This document shows positions 25,694 through 37,664 of a DNA stretch of 64,000 nt, piece after piece; positions within the stretch are counted from its first letter, which is position 1, and every line of letters starts with the position of its first letter. The notes beneath the pieces are model-generated. The model made no database searches. It was not told the origin of the DNA and worked only from the letters and a program-made list of their open reading frames with translations. The DNA is from an uncultured Paracoccaceae bacterium (GTDB taxonomy: Bacteria; Pseudomonadota; Alphaproteobacteria; Rhodobacterales; Rhodobacteraceae). The stretch spans positions 1,860,001 to 1,924,000 of the forward strand of contig CATOSU010000002.1 in assembly GCA_951812615.1 (NCBI GenBank), written 5' to 3'. Position numbers and translations under genes: made by a program.

Positions 25694-25799
25694 TGCCCGA
25701 CCGGTCGGGCATCGAGCCTCTTTCCAAAGCGCAAACCACGTGATACCGCAGCGCCGATCCAAAGGGTCCCGGCCCGTCACATTTCAGGAGACCCGCCCA

Positions 25800-26222
25800 A
25801 TGGCACTGGAACGCACGTTTTCCATCATCAAACCCGACGCAACCCGCCGCAACCTGACCGGCAAGATCAATGCCAAGTTCGAAGAGGCCGGACTGCGCAT
25901 CGTTGCCCAGAAGCGCATTCACATGACCAAAGCGCAGGCCGGCACGTTCTATGCGGTGCATGCCGAGCGCCCGTTCTATGACGAACTGTGTGAATTCATG
26001 TCCTCGGCCCCGGTGGTGGTTCAGGTTCTGGAAGGCGATGACGCGATCGCGCGCAACCGCGAGATCATGGGCGCCACCAACCCGGCGGACGCAGCCCCCG
26101 GCACCATCCGCGCGGAGTTCGCGGAATCGGTTGGCGAAAACTCGGTCCACGGCTCCGACGCGCCGGAAACCGCCGCTGTCGAGATCGCGTATTTCTTCTC
26201 CGGTCTCGAACTGGTGGGATAA
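25800..26222 (+). CDS. ndk: Nucleoside diphosphate kinase
   Basis: A 140-residue enzyme that moves the gamma phosphate between nucleoside triphosphates and diphosphates. The N-terminus [18 protein letters not shown], the [16 protein letters not shown] loop and the active-site histidine in [13 protein letters not shown] are all in place. Length is standard for the hexameric form. The ATG at 25800 follows CAGGAG. A strong intrinsic terminator lies about 30 bp downstream. Confidence 0.96.
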   Translation: MALERTFSIIKPDATRRNLTGKINAKFEEAGLRIVAQKRIHMTKAQAGTFYAVHAERPFYDELCEFMSSAPVVVQVLEGDDAIARNREIMGATNPADAAPGTIRAEFAESVGENSVHGSDAPETAAVEIAYFFSGLELVG

Positions 26223-26252
26223 GGTATCGGATCGCTGTGCGATCCGACCGGC

Positions 26253-26282
26253 GCCCGGCCTTGCGGCCGGGCTTTTTTTGTT
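26253..26282 (+). terminator. Intrinsic terminator of ndk
   Basis: Stem GCCCGGCC with loop TTGC, followed by seven T residues. Confidence 0.88.
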
Positions 26283-26298
26283 TTTGCCGGGGAGTTTT

Positions 26299-26357
26299 GG
26301 GGGCGCTGCCCCCGTCGCCTTGCGGCGCCGCCCCCGAGGTATTTTCAAACAGAAGAA
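26299..26357. repeat. Dispersed GC-hairpin/GAGGTATTT element, copy 3 (opposite orientation)
   Basis: Hairpin GGGGGCGCTGCCCCC (26299-26313), then CCCCCGAGGTATTTTCAAAC followed by AGAAGAA (26331-26357). This is copy 1 read on the other strand. It is located between the convergent ndk and glnA terminators. Confidence 0.75.
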
Positions 26358-26372
26358 CTCGGGGCCGGAACG

Positions 26373-26402
26373 AAAAAAGGGCGCCGTGCAGGCGCCCTTT
26401 TC
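26373..26402 (-). terminator. Intrinsic terminator of glnA
   Basis: On the minus strand, stem GGGCGCC with a 5-nt loop and GGCGCCC is followed by six T residues. Confidence 0.85.
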
Positions 26403-26423
26403 CATCCGATTGGAAACCGGGGA

Positions 26424-27830
26424 TCAGCAGCTGTAGTAAAGCTGGTATTCCACCGGGTGCGGCGTGTGTTCATACGCCTCGATCTCTTCCATCTTCAGCT
26501 CGATATAGCCGTCGATCTGGTCCTTGGTGAACACGTCACCGGCCAGCAGGAAGTCATGGTCGGCGGCCAGAGCGTCGATGGCTTCGCGCAGCGAGCCGCA
26601 GACAGTCGGGATGCCGGCCAGCTCTTCGGCGGGCAGGTCGTAGAGGTTCTTGTCCATAGCCTCGCCCGGGTCGACCTTGTTGCGGATGCCGTCGAGACCG
26701 GCCATCAGCAGCGCAGCAAAGCACAGGTAGGGGTTGGCGGCCGGATCAGGGAAACGGGCCTCGACGCGCTTGGCCTTGGGGCTTTCGGTCCACGGGATCC
26801 GGACACAGCCGGACCGGTTGCGGGCCGAATATGCGCGCAGAACCGGCGCCTCGAAGCCCGGGATCAGACGCTTGTAGCTGTTGGTCGCCGGATTGGTGAA
26901 GGCGTTCAGCGTCTTGGCATGTTTCAGCACACCACCGATGAACCACAGCGCTTCGTCGCTGAGATCGGCATATTTGTCGCCGGCAAAGAGCGGCTTGCCG
27001 TCCTTCCAGATCGACATGTTGACATGCATGCCGGTGCCGTTGTCGCCGGCAATCGGCTTAGGCATGAAGGTGGCCGACTTGCCATAAGCATGCGCGACGT
27101 TGTGGATCACGTATTTGTACTTCTGCAGCTCGTCCGCCTGTTTGGTCAGGCTGTCGAAAATCAGGCCCAGCTCATGCTGGCACGAGGCCACCTCGTGGTG
27201 GTGCTTGTCGACCTTCATGCCCAGACGCTTCATCGTCGACAGCATTTCCGACCGCAGATCATGGGATTCGTCGGTCGGGTTCACGGGGAAGTAACCGCCC
27301 TTGACGCCGGGACGATGACCCATGTTGCCCATTTCGTACTCGGTGTCGGTATTCCAGGACGCGTCGGTTGCATCAACTTCGTAGGATACCTTGTTGATCG
27401 AGTTCGAGAAACGTACATCGTCAAACAGGAAAAACTCAGCTTCCGGACCGAAATAGGCCACGTCACCGACACCCGAGGATTTCAGGTAGGCCTCGGCCTT
27501 TTCGGCGGTGCCGCGCGGATCACGCTCGTAAGGCTCGCCGGTATCAGGTTCGACCACCGAGCAATGCAGGCAGATGGTTTTCTCTGCGTAGAACGGATCC
27601 ACATAGGCGCTGCCGGTATCCGGCATCAGCTTCATGTCGGAAGCTTCGATCGATTTCCAGCCCGCGATGGAGGAGCCGTCGAACATGAAGCCTTCCTCGA
27701 GGAAGTCTTCGTCGACCTGATCCGACATCACCGTCACGTGCTGCAGCTTGCCGCGCGGGTCGGTGAAGCGGATATCGACGTAATCCGCGTCCTCTTCCTT
27801 GATCAGCTGAAGAACTGCGTCCTTGCTCAT
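26424..27830 (-). CDS. glnA: Glutamine synthetase type I
   Basis: A 468-residue enzyme that makes glutamine from glutamate, ammonia and ATP. Seen: the beta-grasp [11 protein letters not shown] segment, metal-site [24 protein letters not shown], the ATP-binding [15 protein letters not shown], and the adenylylation loop NLYDLPAEE with the target Tyr. Length is standard (about 469). It is downstream of glnB with a 34-bp gap, the usual glnBA operon of alphaproteobacteria, which links nitrogen sensing to assimilation. It has its own terminator. Confidence 0.97.
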   Translation of the reverse strand: MSKDAVLQLIKEEDADYVDIRFTDPRGKLQHVTVMSDQVDEDFLEEGFMFDGSSIAGWKSIEASDMKLMPDTGSAYVDPFYAEKTICLHCSVVEPDTGEPYERDPRGTAEKAEAYLKSSGVGDVAYFGPEAEFFLFDDVRFSNSINKVSYEVDATDASWNTDTEYEMGNMGHRPGVKGGYFPVNPTDESHDLRSEMLSTMKRLGMKVDKHHHEVASCQHELGLIFDSLTKQADELQKYKYVIHNVAHAYGKSATFMPKPIAGDNGTGMHVNMSIWKDGKPLFAGDKYADLSDEALWFIGGVLKHAKTLNAFTNPATNSYKRLIPGFEAPVLRAYSARNRSGCVRIPWTESPKAKRVEARFPDPAANPYLCFAALLMAGLDGIRNKVDPGEAMDKNLYDLPAEELAGIPTVCGSLREAIDALAADHDFLLAGDVFTKDQIDGYIELKMEEIEAYEHTPHPVEYQLYYSC

Positions 27831-27864
27831 ACTTTTGTCCCTTTGCTTTCGGATAAGTTTGAAT

Positions 27865-30086
<2,222 letters not shown>

Positions 30087-30089
30087 GCC

Positions 30090-30659
30090 CTATTCCGCCG
30101 CGGTCTGGGTGTCTTCCTCCGACGCGGTGTCGGAAGAAGGTTCAGCAGGTTCCGCCGCCGGTTCCGCTTTGGGCTTGCGCGGCGCGCGCGGCTTGCGGGT
30201 CGAGGTTTTTTTCGGCTTGCTTTCCGGTGTTTCCACCAGACCGCTTTCCGCCTCGCCTGCGGCCACGTCGATCACGTCCGGCTGCGGCTGTTCGCCGGGA
30301 TCGGCAGACTTGCCGTTCGATTCGCGTTCCTGCCGCTCGGCGCGCTCGCGGTCACGCTCGGCCTGACGTTCGCGGTTCTGGCGTTCCTGCTCCTCGCGGC
30401 GGGCTTCCTGCTCGCGCTGAGCATCCGCCAGCAGGCGCAGATAGTGTTCCGCGTGCTGCTGGAAATTCTCGGTCGCCACCCGGTCGCCGCTCAGCTGCGC
30501 ATCGCGGGCCAGTTGGTTGTACTTGTCAATGATCTGCTGCGGCGTACCGCGCACCTTGCCCTCGGGTCCGGAACTGTCGAACACGCGGTTAACGACGTTG
30601 CCGCCGGAGGGACGGTTGCGGTTGCTCTTTGACCGCGAACGTGACTTCGATGATCTCAT
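30090..30659 (-). CDS. DUF4167 domain-containing protein
   Basis: A 189-residue protein. The N-terminal basic SR-rich tract (SSKSRSRSKSNRNRPSGGN) and the DUF4167 core (NRVFDSSGPEGKVRGTPQQI, then KYNQLARDAQLSGDRV and AENYLQHAEHYLRLL-type helix) are clear. The rest is a long Arg/Glu-rich charged segment and a Pro/Ala/Glu tail. The family is typical of alphaproteobacteria; its function is not settled and the basic start suggests nucleic acid contact. It ends 3 bp from the convergent nnr stop. The 222 bp upstream, up to prmC, show no gene. Confidence 0.9.
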   Translation of the reverse strand: MRSSKSRSRSKSNRNRPSGGNVVNRVFDSSGPEGKVRGTPQQIIDKYNQLARDAQLSGDRVATENFQQHAEHYLRLLADAQREQEARREEQERQNRERQAERDRERAERQERESNGKSADPGEQPQPDVIDVAAGEAESGLVETPESKPKKTSTRKPRAPRKPKAEPAAEPAEPSSDTASEEDTQTAAE

Positions 30660-30881
30660 TTACCTGGCTTCAGCCTTGTCTTTTTGTGTCTTGCGGTCCG
30701 TTTTTTGCCCTGTGTGCCTGCAGCGGCACCGGACCATCGACTTTTGGGCTTGTCGCTGACGGCGCGCTCTCGAAGCGCGGGCCGGTCAGCCCCTCCGGGT
30801 AAACATGTCGCCGCGGCGGAAACAAGACCTTTCCTGCAAAATTTCTGTAATTTGACGGAAAGTGACGCAACCGCGCCCCGG

Positions 30882-31712
30882 TCACGGCGCGCAGGCGCAG
30901 ACAACCCGGTCGCGGCCATCCAGATCGGGGATCACCCGCAGCGCCGTCAGACCCGCCGCCTGCAAAAGCGTGCTGACCGCCTGCCCCTGCGACGGCCCGA
31001 TTTCAACCATCAGCTGCCCGCCGGACGCCAGCGCCGCACCGGCCCCAGCCGCGATCCGGCGATAGGCGCCCAGCCCGTCGCCGCCATCAGTCAGCGCTTC
31101 GACCGGTTCATGTTCGCGCACTTCCGGCGCCAGATCGTCCATCTCGGCGCGGGAAATGTAGGGCGGGTTCGACACGATCAGATCGAACTGTCCCGACACC
31201 GCATCGAACCAGTCCGACCGCAGGATATCCGCGCGGTCCTCGACCCGGTGCAGAACTGCGTTGGCGCTGGCCTGCAGGCAGGCGGCCTCGGAGATATCCG
31301 TGCCCACGCCCGTGGCCGCCTGCCGCTCTGCCAGCAGCGTCACCAGAATACAGCCCGAACCAACGCCCAGATCCAGCACACGCGCAAAGGGCAAGGCCAG
31401 TGCGGCCTCGATCAGCGTTTCGGTTTCCGTTCTGGGATCAAGCACTTCGCCGCTGACCTTAAAGCGACGGCCGTAAAACTCGCGTTCTCCCAACAGGTGC
31501 GACACCGGCACCCGGATGGACCGCAGCGCGATCAGCTGAAAGAACCGGTCCTCGATGTCCTCGCGCAGCTCCTCGGGCGCGATCAGGGTCACGCGCGCCG
31601 CTTCGATCCGGGCCGCATGGGCCAGCAGAACCCGCGCATCCCGCGCCGGATCGTCGACGCCCGCCGCCCGCAGCCGCGCCGTGGCGGCGACAAGGGCCTC
31701 GGCCGCGGTCAC
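30882..31712 (-). CDS. prmC: Release factor glutamine methyltransferase PrmC
   Basis: A 276-residue SAM enzyme that methylates the GGQ glutamine of peptide release factors. Seen: the SAM loop [11 protein letters not shown], the catalytic IVSNPPYIS motif and the N-terminal helical domain ([20 protein letters not shown]). Its start overlaps the prfA stop by 4 bp, a translationally coupled arrangement conserved in many bacteria. Length is normal (275-290). Confidence 0.94.
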   Translation of the reverse strand: MTAAEALVAATARLRAAGVDDPARDARVLLAHAARIEAARVTLIAPEELREDIEDRFFQLIALRSIRVPVSHLLGEREFYGRRFKVSGEVLDPRTETETLIEAALALPFARVLDLGVGSGCILVTLLAERQAATGVGTDISEAACLQASANAVLHRVEDRADILRSDWFDAVSGQFDLIVSNPPYISRAEMDDLAPEVREHEPVEALTDGGDGLGAYRRIAAGAGAALASGGQLMVEIGPSQGQAVSTLLQAAGLTALRVIPDLDGRDRVVCACAP

Positions 31713-32782
31713 GGCCCCAGCTCAGCCAGCTTGCGCGCCTGATCGTCGGCGGTCAGTGCATCGATGATCTCGTTCAGATCGCCCTGCATCACCTGATCGA
31801 GCTTGTAGAGCGTCAGGTTGATCCGGTGATCGGTCATCCGGCCCTGCGGAAAATTATAGGTGCGGATGCGTTCGGACCGGTCGCCGCTGCCGACCTGACT
31901 GGCCCGGTCCGAGGCGCGTTCGTCCGCCGCCTTCTGGCGTTCAAGGTCAAAGAGCCGGGTCTTGAGCACCTGCATCGCGATCTCGCGGTTGCGGTGCTGC
32001 GATTTTTCCGAACTGGTCACGACGATGCCGCTGGGAAGGTGGGTGATGCGTACTGCCGAATCGGTGGTGTTCACATGCTGTCCCCCTGCCCCGGAGCTGC
32101 GCATGGTGTCGATCCGGATATCGTTTGCATCGATCTTGATATCGACATCCTCGGCCTCGGGCAGAACCGCCACGGTCGCAGCCGAGGTATGGATCCGCCC
32201 GCCGCTTTCGGTGGTCGGCACGCGCTGAACCCGGTGCACGCCGCTTTCGTATTTCAGCCGCGCGAACACGTTGTCGCCGGCGACCCGCGCGACCACTTCC
32301 TTGATCCCGCCCAGTTCGGTCGCCTGTTCCTCGATGATCTCCAGCTTCCAGCCCTGCGCTTCGGCAAAGCGCTGATACATGCGCAACAGATCCCCCGCGA
32401 ACAGCGCGGCCTCGTCACCGCCGGTGCCGGGCCGGATTTCCAGCATCGCCGGGCGCCCGTCTGCCTTGTCGCGCGGCAGCAGTGCCACCTGCAGCGCATG
32501 TTCGGCTTCGGGCATCCGCGCGCGCAGGACCGGCAGTTCCTCCTCTGCCAGTTCCTTCATGTCGGGATCTTCCAGCATCACTTCGGCCTCGGCCAGATCC
32601 GCAACCAGCCCACGCCAGGCCCCGATCTGCTCCACCACCGGCTTCAGTTCGGCATATTCCCGCGCAAGCACGGCAATGTCGCCGCCAACCGCGGCATCGG
32701 CCATGGCAGCTTCGAGGTACTGAAACCTCTGCAAAATCTGTTCCAGGCGTTCTTCAGGAACCATCCGTGGTCTGTCCGACAT
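31709..32782 (-). CDS. prfA: Peptide chain release factor 1
   Basis: A 357-residue RF1, recognising UAA and UAG. The conserved GGQ motif lies in [18 protein letters not shown], the site for PrmC methylation. [20 protein letters not shown] is also standard. Length matches RF1 (355-360). It is the first gene of the prfA-prmC pair on the minus strand and is divergent from a small secreted-protein gene with only 37 bp between the start codons, so promoters must overlap. Confidence 0.95.
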   Translation of the reverse strand: MSDRPRMVPEERLEQILQRFQYLEAAMADAAVGGDIAVLAREYAELKPVVEQIGAWRGLVADLAEAEVMLEDPDMKELAEEELPVLRARMPEAEHALQVALLPRDKADGRPAMLEIRPGTGGDEAALFAGDLLRMYQRFAEAQGWKLEIIEEQATELGGIKEVVARVAGDNVFARLKYESGVHRVQRVPTTESGGRIHTSAATVAVLPEAEDVDIKIDANDIRIDTMRSSGAGGQHVNTTDSAVRITHLPSGIVVTSSEKSQHRNREIAMQVLKTRLFDLERQKAADERASDRASQVGSGDRSERIRTYNFPQGRMTDHRINLTLYKLDQVMQGDLNEIIDALTADDQARKLAELGP

Positions 32783-32819
32783 TGCAGGGTTTTGGTCAAG
32801 CCCGCGCCTGTGCTAGATT

Positions 32820-33113
32820 ATGCGCATGATCCGAGCACTTTTCTTCCTTATCCTTCTCGCAACCCCGGCAATGGCAGACGTCAAGGGCCCGGGCGGCACG
32901 ACGATCGACTGCTATTGCACCGACAGCAAGGGCGGGCGCGTGGAACTGGGCGAAACAATCTGCCTGCAGGTCGACGGGCGGATGTTCATGGCCCAGTGCC
33001 AGATGTCACTGAACAACCCGATGTGGCGCGAGGTCAGCCAAGGCTGCCTGTCATCCGGGCTCGATCGCGGTCAGCCACCGCTGAACGCGGCGGGTGTTCA
33101 CGCCACGATCTGA
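32820..33113 (+). CDS. Small secreted cysteine-containing protein
   Basis: A 97-residue protein with a clear Sec signal (IRALFFLILLATPAMA, cleavage after AMA). The mature part has five cysteines (CYC, ETICLQ, QCQM, QGC), consistent with disulfides in the periplasm. DCYCTDSKGGRVELGETICL looks like a conserved Rhodobacterales small protein, but I know of no function. ATG at 32820 or 32826. Its last 63 bp overlap the convergent DUF1499 gene, so the true C-terminus after the QGC motif is uncertain. Confidence 0.68.
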   Translation: MRMIRALFFLILLATPAMADVKGPGGTTIDCYCTDSKGGRVELGETICLQVDGRMFMAQCQMSLNNPMWREVSQGCLSSGLDRGQPPLNAAGVHATI

Positions 33114-33458
33114 GTGGCCATACCGGGCACGGGCGAAAATCTTGAGCATGTCGCCGTCCTGATGGGCCGTGGTATAGTCGGGAAACTGCAGCCGCTTGGT
33201 GCGGGTGATATAGGTCACCATCCCCTCGTCCACCGACCCGGCCAGAACCGTTGTGCGCGGGCTCTCCATCGCGACCTTGTGCAGCCGCGCCAACCCGTCG
33301 GGTCCGGTTTCCACCAGCCGCTTGATAGAGTTTCGCTTGCGCTGATCGATCACCACCTCGGGCACCACATGCCAGGTTTTGGGATTGTCAGGTGCATTCC
33401 GGATCCAGATCAGCCACCCGCCGATCACGATAACGAAAGAAAGCCAGACCCAGATCAT
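33051..33458 (-). CDS. DUF1499 family membrane-anchored protein
   Basis: A 135-residue protein with one N-terminal membrane helix (VWLSFVIVIGGWLIWI) and a soluble domain with TYITRTKRLQFPDYTTAH and LKIFARARYGHSDRGVN, the DUF1499 hallmarks. Function unknown. ATG at 33458 is chosen because it starts just before the helix. It lies 8 bp downstream of the first agmatinase gene, so it is probably co-transcribed, and it overlaps the convergent secreted-protein gene by 63 bp. Confidence 0.82.
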   Translation of the reverse strand: MIWVWLSFVIVIGGWLIWIRNAPDNPKTWHVVPEVVIDQRKRNSIKRLVETGPDGLARLHKVAMESPRTTVLAGSVDEGMVTYITRTKRLQFPDYTTAHQDGDMLKIFARARYGHSDRGVNTRRVQRWLTAIEPG

Positions 33459-33466
33459 GATTCGCC

Positions 33467-34414
33467 TCACCTGTATTCCACACCCGGAAGGATGCACAGG
33501 AGTTCATACAACAGGTTCGCGCCCGTCAACGCGGTATTTCCCGAAGTGTCATAAGGCGGCGACACTTCGACCAGATCGCAGCCGACGATATTGAGCCCGC
33601 GCAGCGCCCGGATCAGCTGCAGCGCCTGTGGCGTCGTCAGCCCGCCGATCTCCGGCGTTCCGGTGCCCGGCGCAAAGGACGGGTCCAGGCTGTCGATATC
33701 GTAGGTGACATAGACCTTGGCACTGCCGATCTCGTCGCGGATCTCTTCGCCGATCGGGGTCAGCGTGCGGTGCCACAGCGTTTCGGCCGGGTATTGCCGG
33801 AACCCCCAGCCCTTGGCTTCGGTGAAATCGGTGGCGGCATAGCCGGTGCCGCGGATGCCGACCTGAAACGTGCTGTTGGGTTTGATCAGCCCCTCTTCAA
33901 ACGCGCGCCGGAACACGGTGCCGTGGGTTTCCCGTTCACCGAACATGTGGTCGTTCACATCCGCATGAGCATCCACATGCACCAATGCCAGGGGCCCGTG
34001 CTTGGCTGCCATCGCGCGCAGGATCGGCAGGGTGATCGAATGGTCGCCCCCGATGCCGACAGGGATGACATCATACTTCAGGATCGCCCCGTAACTGTCT
34101 TCAATAATGGATAAACTGTCCGACAGGTTGAACGTGTTTATGGCGATATCCCCGATATCCGCGATCTGCAGGCTGTCAAACGGCGCAGCCCCCGTGCCCA
34201 TGTTGTAGGGGCGGATCATGGCGCTTTCAGCGCGCACCTGCTTTGGCCCGAACCGGGTGCCCGAGCGCCAGGACGCGCCGATATCCATCGGCACCCCCAG
34301 CACCGCCACATCCAGCCCGTCGAGCCGGTTGGCCTGCGGCAGGCGCATGAAGGTGTTCGGCCCGGAGAACCGCGCCAGTTCGTTGCCGCTGAGGGGCTGA
34401 TTCTTGGGGGTCAT
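33467..34414 (-). CDS. Agmatinase/ureohydrolase family protein 1
   Basis: A 315-residue Mn2+-dependent ureohydrolase. Metal ligands are seen in GGDHSIT, HVDAHADVND and TYDIDSLDPSFAPGTGTPE. Family members hydrolyse agmatine to putrescine and urea, or related guanidino acids such as guanidinobutyrate. The sequence alone does not separate these. It lies 139 bp downstream of a second family member on the same strand, and the two differ clearly in sequence, so they probably use different substrates. Confidence 0.87.
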   Translation of the reverse strand: MTPKNQPLSGNELARFSGPNTFMRLPQANRLDGLDVAVLGVPMDIGASWRSGTRFGPKQVRAESAMIRPYNMGTGAAPFDSLQIADIGDIAINTFNLSDSLSIIEDSYGAILKYDVIPVGIGGDHSITLPILRAMAAKHGPLALVHVDAHADVNDHMFGERETHGTVFRRAFEEGLIKPNSTFQVGIRGTGYAATDFTEAKGWGFRQYPAETLWHRTLTPIGEEIRDEIGSAKVYVTYDIDSLDPSFAPGTGTPEIGGLTTPQALQLIRALRGLNIVGCDLVEVSPPYDTSGNTALTGANLLYELLCILPGVEYR

Positions 34415-34553
34415 GGATGCATTCCGTCAGGTGTTTTCCGAGATATCCCAGAATTCCGCTCCGCGTCCAAGCCGGAAGCAGGATTTGGCGCTGAGTTCGG
34501 GCCGTATCCGGGTGCCTTACGTCGCCGGTGCAAACATCCAACACCCTGCGCCT

Positions 34554-35516
34554 TCACCCCCGCAGCCGCCACCCAATCAGCGAGCTGATCTCGGTCGCCA
34601 CATGCGCCCCGGCAATCGCCGTGGCCCCGGTGGTGTCAAACGGCGGCGACACTTCCACGATATCCCCGCCTTTGATGTTGATCCCTGCCAGATCGCGCAG
34701 GATGGCCGAGGCCTGCCAGCTGGCCAGCCCGCCCCAGACCGGCGTGCCGGTGCCCGGCGCAAAGGCCGGGTCCAGCCCGTCGATGTCGAAGCTGAGATAG
34801 GTCGGGTGATCGCCAAGGATGCCCTTTATCTTCTCCACCACCGCGGCGACGCCGGTTTCGTGCACCTCGCGCGCGTCGATGATATTTACGCCCAGCGGGT
34901 CGTCCACCACCGTGCGGATGCCGACCTGAACCGATTTCGCCGGATCAACAATGCCCGATTTCACCGCCTTGTAGAACATCGTACCGTGGTCGACGCGGTT
35001 CATATCATCATCCGGCCATGTGTCGGTATGGGCGTCGAACTGTAACAGCGCCATCGGCCCGTACTTGTCCGCATAGGCCTGCAGGATCGGGAAACTGATG
35101 TAATGATCACCGCCCAGCGTCACGCTGGCCGCGCCGGCGGCAAGGATCCCGGCGATATGCGCCTTCAGCGCCGCCGGGAAGGCCGGAATATCAGCATAGT
35201 CGAAGGCCAGATCGCCATAGTCGATCATGGCAATCTCGGACATCACGTCATAACCCCAGCCGTAGGGCGGTTCGTAGGTCTGTAACGTGCTGGCCTCGCG
35301 GATCGCACGCGGGCCCAGCCGCGTGCCCGGCCGGTTCGTCACCGCCTGATCGAATGGCACGCCGGTGATGGCAATCTGCACGCCGGTCAGGTCCTTGGTG
35401 TACTTCCGGCGTAGGAACGATGTTGCACCGCCAAAGGCGTTCTCGAAGGCCAGACCGGTTAAACTTTGCCGCGTAAACGCAACATCTGCCTGCTCTTTTG
35501 CGTCTTCCAGTGCCAT
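34554..35516 (-). CDS. Agmatinase/ureohydrolase family protein 2
   Basis: A 320-residue paralogue of the neighbouring ureohydrolase. Metal-binding segments GGDHYISFP, QFDAHTDTWPDDD and SFDIDGLDPAFAPGTGTP are intact. The N-terminus (LAFENAFGGATSFLRRKYTK) differs from protein 1. It lies 9 bp downstream of an M20 amidohydrolase, so those two are an operon. An agmatinase beside a hippurate-hydrolase-like enzyme suggests breakdown of an acylated or guanidino amine; this is inference. Confidence 0.87.
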   Translation of the reverse strand: MALEDAKEQADVAFTRQSLTGLAFENAFGGATSFLRRKYTKDLTGVQIAITGVPFDQAVTNRPGTRLGPRAIREASTLQTYEPPYGWGYDVMSEIAMIDYGDLAFDYADIPAFPAALKAHIAGILAAGAASVTLGGDHYISFPILQAYADKYGPMALLQFDAHTDTWPDDDMNRVDHGTMFYKAVKSGIVDPAKSVQVGIRTVVDDPLGVNIIDAREVHETGVAAVVEKIKGILGDHPTYLSFDIDGLDPAFAPGTGTPVWGGLASWQASAILRDLAGINIKGGDIVEVSPPFDTTGATAIAGAHVATEISSLIGWRLRG

Positions 35517-35525
35517 TGTTCCCCC

Positions 35526-36692
35526 TCAGTTCAGCGGTTGCGCGCGTTCAACCAGCCGGGCCAGCAGCGACGCGCCCACCGGCGCGATCTCGTCGTTGAA
35601 ATCGTAGGCCGGGTGGTGGCACATCGGCGTATCGCCCTGCCCGACGAACAGATAGGCACCGGGCCGCTCTTCCAGCATATAGGCGAAATCCTCGGACCCC
35701 ATCACCGCCGGAACGTCGGCATCCACCTTGTCGGCACCAACGATCTCCTCGGCGACCTTTGCCGCAAAGGCGGCCTGCTCGGCGTGGTTGATGGTGGCCG
35801 GATAGCTGCGGTCATAGAGGATCTCGGCCTCCAGTTCATAGGCCTCGGCGATCCCGGCAGCGAGCTTGCGGATGCGGGCCTCGACCATGTCCCGCAGTTC
35901 GGGGTCAAAGCTGCGCACCGTACCGCCCACTTCGGAAGTCTGGGGAATGATGTTGAGCGCCGGACCGCCGGACATGAGGCGGGTCACGGACACCACCAGC
36001 GCCTTGGTGGGTTCGCGGTTGCGCGACACGATGGTCTGGCAGCCATCGGCAAAGGCCGCGGCCGCCGGGATCGGGTCCACGGCTTCGTTGTGCATGGCTG
36101 CATGTCCGCCCTTGCCCGTGAAGATCACGCGAAATTCGTCGACCGAGGCCATCATCGGCCCCGGATTGGTGTGCACTGTCCCGGTTTCAAAGCTGGGCGC
36201 ATTGTGCAGCGCGTAGACCTGACCGATGTCGAAGCGGTCCATGATGCCCTCGCGCACCATAACCTCGCCACCGCCGCCCGCCTCTTCGGCCGGCTGGAAG
36301 ATCAGCGCCACGCGCCCTTTGAAATTCCGCGTCTCGGTCAGGTATTTCGCCGCGCCCAGCAGCATCGTCGTATGCCCGTCATGGCCGCAGGCATGCATCT
36401 TGCCGCCGGTTTCCGAACTCCACTCCGCGCCGGAAATCTCATCCAGCGGCAACGCATCCATATCCGCGCGCAGGCCGATGGTCGGCCCGTCGCCCTGCCC
36501 GTTGATGATCGCCACCATACCGGTTTGCGCAATACCGTCATGCAGCTCATCGACACCGATCTCTTTCAGCCGCTCGGCGACATAGGCCGCGGTCTTGGGC
36601 AGATCGAAGCCCAGTTCCGGGTTGCGGTGCAGCCAGCGGCGCCATTCGGCCATTTCGTTGCCGAACTCGGCAATGCGGTTCACGACAGGCAT
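35526..36692 (-). CDS. M20 family amidohydrolase (hippurate hydrolase-like)
   Basis: A 388-residue metallopeptidase-fold amidohydrolase of the AbgA/HipO group. Seen: RRWLHRNPELGFDLPKTAAY at the N-terminus, GLRADMDALPLDE, the metal site HACGHDGHTTMLLGAA, PAEEAGGGGEVMV and a C-terminal SEDFAYMLEERPG. It hydrolyses amide-linked acyl amino acids; the substrate is unknown. The ATG at 36692 begins the conserved sequence (MPVVNRIAEF). It is the first gene of a unit with two ureohydrolases and DUF1499. It is divergent from mazG across 64 bp. Confidence 0.9.
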   Translation of the reverse strand: MPVVNRIAEFGNEMAEWRRWLHRNPELGFDLPKTAAYVAERLKEIGVDELHDGIAQTGMVAIINGQGDGPTIGLRADMDALPLDEISGAEWSSETGGKMHACGHDGHTTMLLGAAKYLTETRNFKGRVALIFQPAEEAGGGGEVMVREGIMDRFDIGQVYALHNAPSFETGTVHTNPGPMMASVDEFRVIFTGKGGHAAMHNEAVDPIPAAAAFADGCQTIVSRNREPTKALVVSVTRLMSGGPALNIIPQTSEVGGTVRSFDPELRDMVEARIRKLAAGIAEAYELEAEILYDRSYPATINHAEQAAFAAKVAEEIVGADKVDADVPAVMGSEDFAYMLEERPGAYLFVGQGDTPMCHHPAYDFNDEIAPVGASLLARLVERAQPLN

Positions 36693-36756
36693 GGTCTGGA
36701 CTCCTCTGACGGCATGCGTTTGATGTGCATCAGACACCGAACCAAGGTCCGCTGCA

Positions 36757-37596
36757 ATGCCCGAAAACCCTCTCATCCGCGACCAGAATGCCGGCATCGA
36801 ACGGCTGCTGGAAATCATGCGCCGCCTGCGCGATCCCAAAACCGGCTGCCCGTGGGACATCGAGCAGGATTTCGCCTCGATCGCGCCCTACACGATCGAG
36901 GAATCCTACGAGGTTGCCGATGCGATCGAGCGTGAAGCATGGGGCGAAATGGAGGGCGAGCTGGGCGATCTGCTGTTGCAGACGGTGTATCACACGCAGA
37001 TGGGTGAAGAGGCCGGGCATTTCACCTTTCAGTCAGTGGTGCGCAACATTTCCGACAAGATGGTCGACCGGCACCCGCATGTGTTCGGCGATGAAAGCCG
37101 GGACAAATCCGCCGCGCAACAGACCCGCGACTGGGAGGCGATCAAGGCTGCCGAGCGTGCGGGCAAGGAACAGAAAGGGGCGCTGGACGGGGTTGCCGCC
37201 AACCTGCCCGCCCTGCTGCGGGCCTACAAGCTGCAGAAACGCGCGGCCCGCGTCGGGTTCGACTGGGGCAACACGCGCGACGTGCTGGCCAAGATCACCG
37301 AGGAGGCCGGTGAACTGGCCGAGGCACGCGACACGCTCTCCCAAGACGAGGTCGAGGAGGAACTGGGTGATCTGCTTTTTGTCATCGCCAACCTTGCCCG
37401 GCATCTGGAGGTGGAGCCCGAGGCCGCGCTGCGGCGGACAAATGCGAAATTCATCCGCCGGTTCGGGGCCGTGGAGGCGCGGCTGGCGGAAAAGGGCAAA
37501 CGCCCCGAGGACAGCACGCTGCAGGAAATGGACGCGCTATGGGACGCAGTGAAGGCCGAGGAGAAGCGGACCCGGGGTGAAGGCGGGTCGGGGTAG
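36757..37596 (+). CDS. mazG: Nucleoside triphosphate pyrophosphohydrolase MazG
   Basis: A 279-residue all-alpha NTP pyrophosphatase with two MazG halves. First half: CPWDIEQDFASI, EESYEVADAIE, EGELGDLLLQ (metal-binding EExxE and ExxD pattern). Second half: KITEEAGELAEA and VEEELGDLLFVIANLARH. It removes abnormal NTPs and may act on the stringent-response pool. Length is slightly above E. coli MazG (263) because of a Gly/Arg-rich tail. The ATG at 36757 is the natural start. Confidence 0.93.
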   Translation: MPENPLIRDQNAGIERLLEIMRRLRDPKTGCPWDIEQDFASIAPYTIEESYEVADAIEREAWGEMEGELGDLLLQTVYHTQMGEEAGHFTFQSVVRNISDKMVDRHPHVFGDESRDKSAAQQTRDWEAIKAAERAGKEQKGALDGVAANLPALLRAYKLQKRAARVGFDWGNTRDVLAKITEEAGELAEARDTLSQDEVEEELGDLLFVIANLARHLEVEPEAALRRTNAKFIRRFGAVEARLAEKGKRPEDSTLQEMDALWDAVKAEEKRTRGEGGSG

Positions 37597-37664
37597 AGTG
37601 CCGGTGAACGGTCGAAACTCCTCCGGATCAATTTCCGTAAATATTACTATATTCCGATAGTTAC

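Noticed and set aside
26229-26245. GGATCG-CTGTG-CGATCC hairpin after ndk as a regulatory element
   Set aside because: A much stronger terminator follows directly; the short stem is adequately explained as part of the same 3' end.
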